A stretch of DNA of 64,000 nucleotides from Bacillota bacterium (GTDB taxonomy: Bacteria > Bacillota > Clostridia > Christensenellales > SZUA-584): contig JAEZKQ010000002.1 in the NCBI GenBank assembly GCA_023436115.1, positions 1 through 64,000 of the forward strand, given 5' to 3'. Of this stretch, positions 58,760-64,000 are shown piece by piece. Made by a program: the position numbers and the translations under genes. A model generated the notes under the pieces. It ran no database searches and was not told the DNA's origin. It saw nothing but the letters and a program-made list of their open reading frames with translations. Position 1 is the stretch's first letter. The number at the start of each line of letters is the position of its first letter.

Positions 58760-59535
58760 GCGACATTACGGTGAAAAATGTCCGTTACTGCTACGAACCG
58801 CCGCGCTATGCCTTGGATGGTGTGAGCTTTGATATTACCGCGGGACGATTCTGCGGCATCATCGGGCCCAACGGTTCGGGAAAGACGACATTATTAGGCT
58901 GCATATCGGGTCATCTGCACCCTAAACAAGGTGAGGTCTGCATTGGCGGCAGAAATGTGGCGAAACTGTCTGTGCGTGAAATCGCACGGCGCATGGCATT
59001 GGTGCAGCAGCATGCGACGCTTAAATATGATTTTACAGTAGGGGAAATTGTGCTGACGGGGCGCAATCCGTATTTAAAACGCTGGCAGAGCGAGACAGAA
59101 GAGGATTACGCGCTCATGAATGAGGCACTGAATACGGCGGGGATATCGCACCTCAAAGACCGCCTGATCACCACGCTTTCGGGCGGTGAATGGCAGATGA
59201 TGATATTAGCAAGGGCGCTGTGTCAAAAAGCGGATATTATGCTGCTTGACGAACCTGTGACGGGGCTCGATATCCGCCATCAGGTAAACATTATGGGTAC
59301 TGTTCGCCGTCTTGCGTCAGAGCGTGGCATTTCGGTGGTCTGTGTACTGCACGACTTAAACCTCGCGCTAAGCTACTGCGACCAGATTGTGCTGCTTAAA
59401 GACGGCCATGTGTTTTCGCAGGGAGAGCCTCGCGATGTGCTCACGAAACAGAACATTGAGAGTGTTTACAGCTCGAGCGTGCACATATTAGAAAAGGACG
59501 GACAAACCTTCATACTTCCCGTGATGAACGGCTGA
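58756..59535 (+). CDS. btuD: Cobalamin ABC transporter ATP-binding protein
   Basis: A 259-residue ATPase with Walker A GPNGSGKTTLLG at residue 35, signature LSGGEWQMMILARAL near 138, Walker B MLLDEPVTGLD and the H-loop CVLHDLN. The ATG overlaps the permease stop by 4 bases. It completes the BtuFCD importer. Confidence 0.9.
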   Translation: MSDITVKNVRYCYEPPRYALDGVSFDITAGRFCGIIGPNGSGKTTLLGCISGHLHPKQGEVCIGGRNVAKLSVREIARRMALVQQHATLKYDFTVGEIVLTGRNPYLKRWQSETEEDYALMNEALNTAGISHLKDRLITTLSGGEWQMMILARALCQKADIMLLDEPVTGLDIRHQVNIMGTVRRLASERGISVVCVLHDLNLALSYCDQIVLLKDGHVFSQGEPRDVLTKQNIESVYSSSVHILEKDGQTFILPVMNG

Positions 59536-59575
59536 GTATTGGCTATACCAAGGGTATATTTCCTGCCCTGCTCCA

Positions 59576-59604
59576 TTGAACAGACTTTTCAATTATGTTA
59601 TACT
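59576..59604 (+). promoter_or_regulatory. Promoter of proS
   Basis: TTGAAC (59576-59581) and TATACT (59599-59604), 17-base spacing, about 38 bases before the proS start. Confidence 0.7.
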
Positions 59605-59642
59605 GTGCGGGTATTGCGAAAGATTGAAGGAGTTATTTTCCC

Positions 59643-61349
59643 ATGAGAATGTCACAGATGTTGTTTTCTACGCAGCGCGAGGTGCCTTCGGAGGCCGAAG
59701 CGGAAAGCCATGTGCTGCTGTTAAAAGCCGGTATGATCCGCCGCTTGGCGGCGGGCGTGTATGCACTGATGCCGCTTGGATTTAAGGTGTTCAAGAAGAT
59801 TGAAAATATTATACGCGAGGAAATGGACGCGGCGGGCGCGCAGGAGCTCATTATGTCGGCTTTTCTGCCTGCGGAATATTACCAGCAGTCGGGCCGCTGG
59901 GATGTGTTCGGCACCGAGATGATCAAGTTTAAAGACCGCAACGACCGTGATTTCTGCCTTGGACCCACGCACGAAGAGATATTTGCTCATGTGTTAAAGC
60001 AAGAGCTCCAGTCATATAAATCCATGCCCAAAACTCTCTATCAGATTCAAAACAAGTACCGCGACGAGCGGCGGCCTCGCTTTGGCATGATCCGCTGTCG
60101 TGAATTTGTGATGAAGGATGCCTATTCTTTTGACGTGGATGAGGCGGGATTGGATGCGTCGTATCAGAAGATGTACGACGCTTACTGCAAGATATTCGAC
60201 CGCTGCGGTTTAAACTATGTGGTGGTGCACGCGGATACCGGCGCGATGGGCGGTTCGGGTTCGCAGGAGTTTATGATTAAATCGGATATCGGCGATGATA
60301 CCATCGCTTCTTGTCCCAAATGCGGCTACGCGGCCAACTCAGAACTTGCGCCCTGTCCCCACCCTGTTATGAGCGACGAAGAGATGACCGCGGTGGAAAA
60401 GGTACACACCCCCAATGTGGGTACGATCGCAGAGCTGGTGGGCTTCTTTAAAACCACACCGGATAAGTTTGCAAAAACGCTGCTCTACATTGCTGATGAT
60501 AAGCTCGTTGCCGCGATGGTCCGCGGAGACCGTGAGCTTAACGAAACAAAGCTTAAGAATTATCTCAAATGCACCAATCTTGAGCTGGCCGGGCCTGCGG
60601 ATGTCAGAAAAGCCACGGGCGCTGAGGTGGGCTTTGCAGGACCTATCGGCCTTGACGCGGACAGGCTGATCGTGGATAAAGAGGTTGTGGCGATGCGCAA
60701 CTTCCTTGTGGGTGCGAACCAAACGGATTATCACTTTACGGGCGTCAACTACGAGCGGGATTTCATAACGGCTGATGTGTGTGATATCCGGCTGGTTGAA
60801 ACGGGTGACCCCTGCCCGGTATGCGGCGCGCAGCTGGAATTGGCCAAAACCATCGAGGTGGGGCATATATTCAAGCTGGGTACCAAATACAGCGTGGCGA
60901 TGGAATGCTTGTATCTTGATCAGGAAGCCAAGCAAAAACCCTGCATCATGGGCAGCTACGGCATCGGCTTAAACCGTACCATGCAGGCCATCATTGAGCA
61001 GTCTCATGACGAAAACGGCATTATCTGGCCGGACAGCGTGGCACCATATAACGCCATTGTCGTCCCCGTGAGCGCGGCTAATGAAGCACAGATGGCGCTG
61101 GCCGAGCAGATCTATGAGCAGCTCAAAGCTGCGGGTATCGAGACGATGCTGGACGACCGCGACGAGCGTGCGGGCGTGAAGTTCAAAGATGCGGATCTAT
61201 TGGGTATACCGCACCGTATCAATGTAGGCCGCCGCGCCGCCGAAGGTATCGTGGAGTATAAGCCGCGCAAAGACGAAGCCGCGCAGGAGCTCTCAGCGGA
61301 CGAAGCAGTCGGTAAGATCGTGCAGACGGTAAAAGCAATATTGGGATAA
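59643..61349 (+). CDS. proS: Prolyl-tRNA synthetase (bacterial type, with editing domain)
   Basis: A 568-residue class II synthetase. Motif 1 lies near residue 60 (GFKVFKKIENIIREEMDAAGAQELIM), motif 2 near 140 (YRDERRPRFGMIRCREFVMKDAYSFD) and motif 3 near 440 (GSYGIGLNRTMQAI). The INS editing domain (about 220-395) between motifs 2 and 3 and the C-terminal anticodon-binding domain (YNAIVVPVSAANE, LDDRDERAGVKFKDADLLGIPHRINVG) make it the long bacterial form. AAGGAG precedes the ATG. Confidence 0.97.
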   Translation: MRMSQMLFSTQREVPSEAEAESHVLLLKAGMIRRLAAGVYALMPLGFKVFKKIENIIREEMDAAGAQELIMSAFLPAEYYQQSGRWDVFGTEMIKFKDRNDRDFCLGPTHEEIFAHVLKQELQSYKSMPKTLYQIQNKYRDERRPRFGMIRCREFVMKDAYSFDVDEAGLDASYQKMYDAYCKIFDRCGLNYVVVHADTGAMGGSGSQEFMIKSDIGDDTIASCPKCGYAANSELAPCPHPVMSDEEMTAVEKVHTPNVGTIAELVGFFKTTPDKFAKTLLYIADDKLVAAMVRGDRELNETKLKNYLKCTNLELAGPADVRKATGAEVGFAGPIGLDADRLIVDKEVVAMRNFLVGANQTDYHFTGVNYERDFITADVCDIRLVETGDPCPVCGAQLELAKTIEVGHIFKLGTKYSVAMECLYLDQEAKQKPCIMGSYGIGLNRTMQAIIEQSHDENGIIWPDSVAPYNAIVVPVSAANEAQMALAEQIYEQLKAAGIETMLDDRDERAGVKFKDADLLGIPHRINVGRRAAEGIVEYKPRKDEAAQELSADEAVGKIVQTVKAILG

Positions 61350-61352
61350 AGC

Positions 61353-61379
61353 AAAAGGGCTGTAAAAGGCCCTTTTTTG
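61353..61379 (+). terminator. Terminator of proS
   Basis: AAAAGGGC (61353-61360) pairs with GCCCTTTT (61369-61376), then T. Confidence 0.9.
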
Positions 61380-61437
61380 TTTATCAGGAGCGTAACGAGA
61401 GTTTAAAATGACTGTTCTTTCACCATGAATTTGTGGT

Positions 61438-61466
61438 TGACAGAGTTGCGATTTGCCGTTACAATT
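61438..61466 (+). promoter_or_regulatory. Promoter of tRNA-Ala(GGC)
   Basis: TTGACA (61438-61443) and TACAAT (61461-61466) with 17-base spacing, 38 bases before the tRNA. Confidence 0.75.
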
Positions 61467-61504
61467 GTGTTTGTCCGTTTCACATACGGGTAAATGAATA
61501 CCAT

Positions 61505-61581
61505 GGGGGATTAGCTCAGTTGGCTAGAGTGCCTGACTGGCAGTCAGGAGGTCATGGGTTCGAATCCCATATTCTCCACCA
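61505..61581 (+). tRNA. tRNA-Ala (anticodon GGC)
   Basis: The acceptor GGGGGAT pairs with ATTCTCC and includes the G3-U70 alanine determinant. The anticodon arm CCTGA/TCAGG has loop CTGGCAG, anticodon GGC (reads GCC/GCU). The T-arm is TGGGTTCGAATCCCA and CCA is encoded. Confidence 0.95.
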
Positions 61582-61590
61582 AAACCATTG

Positions 61591-61630
61591 AATCCGAACG
61601 CTTCTTTAGAGGTTGTTCGGATTTATTGTT
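61591..61630 (+). terminator. Terminator of tRNA-Ala(GGC)
   Basis: AATCCGAAC (61591-61599) and GTTCGGATT (61615-61623) form a perfect 9-bp stem followed by TATTGTTAT. Confidence 0.8.
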
Positions 61631-61693
61631 ATGTAAGCTTTCTTATATATAGTTTATTAAGACACCCTGAATATTTATTGCGAATTTAAAAAT

Positions 61694-61722
61694 TGTAAGG
61701 TTTTCATCATAGCTTGCGTCTA
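61694..61722 (+). promoter_or_regulatory. Putative ECF-sigma-dependent promoter (autoregulation)
   Basis: TGTAAG (61694-61699) and CGTCTA (61717-61722) are 17 bases apart. The CGTC core at minus-10 and a TGTAA-type minus-35 are usual for ECF promoters, and no sigma-A hexamers are seen here. The transcript would start a few bases before the AAAGGAGG site of the sigma gene. Confidence 0.5.
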
Positions 61723-61743
61723 ATGTACAAAGGAGGCGAAAAA

Positions 61744-62256
61744 GTGAGTAATTTATCGGTACCGGATAATAAAGGACTCAACTTACAGCAGCTTGTGGAA
61801 GAGTATGGAGACGCCATGCTTCGGTTATGCTTTTTGTATTTACACGATCTACATTCTGCCGAGGATGCACTGCAAGAAGCGTTTATTAAGCTTTATCAAA
61901 AATGGCCGACATTCAGGGGAGCCTGCTCTGAGAAAACATGGATAACGCGTATTGTCATCAATGTATGTCGGTCTCAACTGCGCAGCAAATGGGTAAAAAG
62001 GGTGGTTCTAAAAAATCAATTGGAGGGCGAATCGTTTTGTTATGCAGCGGTAATAGAAGACGATACGGTTTTAAAAGAAGTTTCAAAATTAAAACCGAAA
62101 TATAAAGAGGTTGTTTTGTTGTTCTATTATCGTGAGATGAAAACGAAGGAAATAGCTGCAGCGCTTGGCTTATCAGACTCCGCTGTTTGTGTTCGGCTCA
62201 ATAGAGCAAGGCTACAATTGAAAAAACAATTGGAAGGATGGTATTTCGATGACTAG
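61744..62256 (+). CDS. RNA polymerase sigma factor, ECF (sigma-70) family
   Basis: A 170-residue ECF sigma factor. Region 2 (GDAMLRLCFLYLHDLHSAEDALQEAFIKLYQKW, TWITRIVINVCRSQLRSKW) covers about residues 22-90. Region 4 (LKPKYKEVVLLFYYREMKTKEIAAALGLSDSAVCVRLNRAR) covers 118-160. The GTG at 61744 is chosen because AAAGGAGG lies 7 bases upstream. It overlaps the anti-sigma gene by 8 bases. Confidence 0.92.
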   Translation: MSNLSVPDNKGLNLQQLVEEYGDAMLRLCFLYLHDLHSAEDALQEAFIKLYQKWPTFRGACSEKTWITRIVINVCRSQLRSKWVKRVVLKNQLEGESFCYAAVIEDDTVLKEVSKLKPKYKEVVLLFYYREMKTKEIAAALGLSDSAVCVRLNRARLQLKKQLEGWYFDD

Positions 62257-63316
62257 TTTAAAAAACTATATTGATAATAAACTTGGAGATGTTAAAGTGA
62301 ACGCTGATCTCGTTGATAGTATACTTAATAAGACTTCCGAGCATCAGAGCCGCAACAAGTATTGGACAATCCGAAAGTTCATAACGGTTTCTCTGGCGGT
62401 TATTATGTGTTTTGCATTTTCCGCAACGGCTTTAGCTGCAACGGTACCAGCCGTCAACGATTTGCTTTATGCCGTTAGTACTGATATTGCTGAAATGCTT
62501 TATCCGATCAATTTGTCCGCTGAAGATAACGGAATTAGAGTTGATGTGTTGTACGCTGCAAACGACAATCGCAGAGCGATGGTGTATTTTAGCGTACAAG
62601 ATACCAATGGAAATAGGGTGGACGATACCACTGATATCTATAATTTTTCTTTGGATGGCCCCACTGCTTTTACATGCAGATTGATTTCTTATGAGGAAGA
62701 AACGAACACTGCTTTTTTTGAAATGCTGGGCTCAGGCGGCTCAGGGATGAGCGGAAAGATGACAACCTTCAGTATTGACTCCTTTATAAGCAATAAAACG
62801 GAGTATGATTGGTATGATACGGCGATCGATCTTAAAACGCTTATTGACGAAGATGCATCGAGTGTTCCAATAAAAGACTATCTATATACGGGTGGCTCGG
62901 ATGGCGGCGAAACGATGAAGGTTCTGACTCCGGATGCGATGGATATCTCACTGGGCAACGGCGTTGACTTTGTGACCATCAGTAATATTGGCTTTGTGGA
63001 TGGGAAATTGCACATCCAAACTAAGTGGACGCAAAGCGTTGATAACCATGGTTATCTGTCTCTTGGAAATAGCAGTGGCCCCATCAACAGTTACCAGTCT
63101 AAAAACTATTATTTCCACACAGAGAGTGATACAAAAACCGGGGATGCGTCATCTAAGCATATCGAATATGTTTTTGATATTGGAAGTATTGAAGAACTGA
63201 AGGAGTCCTCCTTATGGGCCACATTTACAGAAGACGGCGACTATACGGAAGGTGCATGGAAAGTGAATTTCAGACTATCCAATACGCAAAACATCAACTT
63301 TGAGCAACTTGGGTGA
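62249..63316 (+). CDS. Anti-sigma factor-like membrane protein, DUF4179 type
   Basis: A 355-residue single-pass protein. The N-terminal 38 residues are cytoplasmic. A membrane helix (FITVSLAVIMCFAFSATALAA, about residues 44-64) is followed by an extracellular domain with the DUF4179-like start (VNDLLYAVSTDIAEMLYPIN, then ENGIRVDVLYAANDNRRAMVYFSVQD). It follows and overlaps the ECF gene, the usual arrangement for sigma/anti-sigma pairs. The signal sensed is not known. Confidence 0.82.
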   Translation: MTSLKNYIDNKLGDVKVNADLVDSILNKTSEHQSRNKYWTIRKFITVSLAVIMCFAFSATALAATVPAVNDLLYAVSTDIAEMLYPINLSAEDNGIRVDVLYAANDNRRAMVYFSVQDTNGNRVDDTTDIYNFSLDGPTAFTCRLISYEEETNTAFFEMLGSGGSGMSGKMTTFSIDSFISNKTEYDWYDTAIDLKTLIDEDASSVPIKDYLYTGGSDGGETMKVLTPDAMDISLGNGVDFVTISNIGFVDGKLHIQTKWTQSVDNHGYLSLGNSSGPINSYQSKNYYFHTESDTKTGDASSKHIEYVFDIGSIEELKESSLWATFTEDGDYTEGAWKVNFRLSNTQNINFEQLG

Positions 63317-63650
63317 TACGCCTTAGTTGAAATAAAATCAGTTTTATTGAATTGAAATGAACAAAGCAAATAGTACCTTGCCGATGCTATTTGCTTTGCA
63401 ATTTCAAAAACGAAGCGGCCTAAAACTTAATCAAAATAACTGACGGTGTTCTTCTTTCTCGGCGGCGTAGCCGAGCTTATATCGGTAATGTGTCCGCATT
63501 TGGGAGGCCTAAAAGAAATATGTTTTAGACGTTAAATGATATTTGTTCTTAGATTATTTACTAGATACAGACAACTTTGTATTGTATAATAACACCCAAT
63601 ACATCATTTTTTGTATATATGAAAAAAAGAAAGCAGAGGGTATTGGGTTA
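63317..63650. other. Intergenic region with two hairpins
   Basis: CAAAGCAAATAG (63362-63373) and CTATTTGCTTTG (63387-63398) form a perfect 12-bp stem, probably the terminator of the sigma/anti-sigma operon even though only a short T stretch follows. CTCGGC/GCCGAG (63458-63475) is a smaller hairpin. A TATAAT at 63585-63590 may belong to the SPFH promoter. No gene was seen. Confidence 0.5.
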
Positions 63651-64000
63651 ATGAGCAAAAAGGTCAAGATCGTTCTGATCGCCGTTGTGGCGGTTTTGGT
63701 GATTATTATAGGCGCATCCAGCTTTACGGTGGTGCAGCCGGGTCACACGGGCGTGCTGGTTACGCTCGGAGCCGTGAGTGATAACATGCTTTCGGAGGGT
63801 GTGCATATCATTACGCCTTTCGTGCAGAGCGTTGTTCAAATCGATAACAGGACGCATAAGGTGGAGAACTCAGGCAGCGCCGCATCCAAAGACTTGCAGA
63901 CGGTGACGTGCGACGTGGCGGTGAATTACCGCGTGCTGAGCAGCTCTTCGGCAAGCCTGTATAAAAACGTCGGCGTGGACTATGAGTCCATCATCATCAC
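63651..64000 (+). CDS. SPFH/prohibitin-domain membrane protein, N-terminal part (cut by window end)
   Basis: The first 116 residues are visible. An N-terminal membrane helix (KIVLIAVVAVLVIIIGASSF) is followed by a prohibitin/stomatin-like beta domain (VVQPGHTGVLVTLGAVSDNMLSEGVHIITPFVQSVVQIDNRTHKV, DLQTVTCDVAVNYRVLS). This matches HflC/prohibitin-like proteins that scaffold membrane proteases. AGAGGG lies about 12 bases before the ATG. The C-terminal part is outside the window. Confidence 0.85.
   Translation, partial: MSKKVKIVLIAVVAVLVIIIGASSFTVVQPGHTGVLVTLGAVSDNMLSEGVHIITPFVQSVVQIDNRTHKVENSGSAASKDLQTVTCDVAVNYRVLSSSSASLYKNVGVDYESIII

Overview
The window looks like the chromosome of a Gram-positive anaerobe of the class Clostridia (Bacillota). 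The evidence is strong AGGAGG-type ribosome sites with frequent TTG/GTG starts, a stand-alone CheX, a PadR/DUF1700 pair, ECF sigma factors with RsgI-like or DUF4179 anti-sigma factors, a XRE-cupin/acyl-CoA synthetase pair, and a glmU-HAD-pth-mfd cluster. No genus can be named from the sequence alone. Base composition is moderate, apart from AT-rich spacers. No CRISPR array, insertion sequence or prophage was seen.

Layout. 0-2.5 kb: the start of a leftward gene, tRNA-Leu(GAG) and a PcrA/UvrD-like helicase. 2.8-23 kb: a large carbohydrate island. It has a SorC-type regulator, then a leftward operon (an E1alpha-E1beta-E2-E3 complex of the acetoin/2-oxoacid dehydrogenase type plus a xylulokinase). 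After a 0.7-kb divergent spacer comes a rightward operon (HTH protein, DhaK paralogue, FGGY kinase, ABC sugar importer with binding protein, ATPase and two permeases, SIS isomerase, RpiB-like isomerase, DhaK, DhaL, RCC1-repeat protein, VOC protein). 23-31.6 kb: a PutP-type symporter, a NYN/OST-HTH protein, an extremely Cys/Gly-rich small protein, a PadR-DUF1700-short DUF4097 set, two short-chain dehydrogenases, and an NSS transporter flanked by an 84-bp direct repeat.

31.7-40.4 kb: tRNA-Ser(CGA), an ECF sigma factor with an RsgI/PASTA membrane protein, an L,D-transpeptidase, a lipoprotein, a WYL regulator with a GyrI-like protein, tRNA-Ala(CGC), and a CheY-CheX fusion followed by a separate CheX. 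40.5-47.4 kb: MgtC, the XRE-cupin and acyl-CoA synthetase pair, an M15 peptidase, a GNAT, and a flavodoxin-type reductase pair divergent from a TetR repressor with two clear operators. 47.4-56.3 kb: mfd, pth, HAD phosphatase, glmU, pfkA and a zinc-ribbon membrane protein, all leftward. 56.4-64 kb: a cobalamin riboswitch and BtuFCD importer, proS, tRNA-Ala(GGC), an ECF sigma/DUF4179 pair and the start of an SPFH protein.

The most notable part is the carbohydrate island. Its parts list (SorC regulator, Lsr/Rha-type ABC importer, FGGY kinases, two DhaK proteins, DhaL, an RpiB-like and a SIS isomerase) matches the toolkit known for tetritol/tetrulose catabolism, but the combination matches no pathway I recognise. 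The RpiB-like enzyme has lost the histidine used for sugar-ring opening, which would suit an open-chain tetrose phosphate. The adjoining dehydrogenase complex carries its lipoyl domain on E3 and none on E2.
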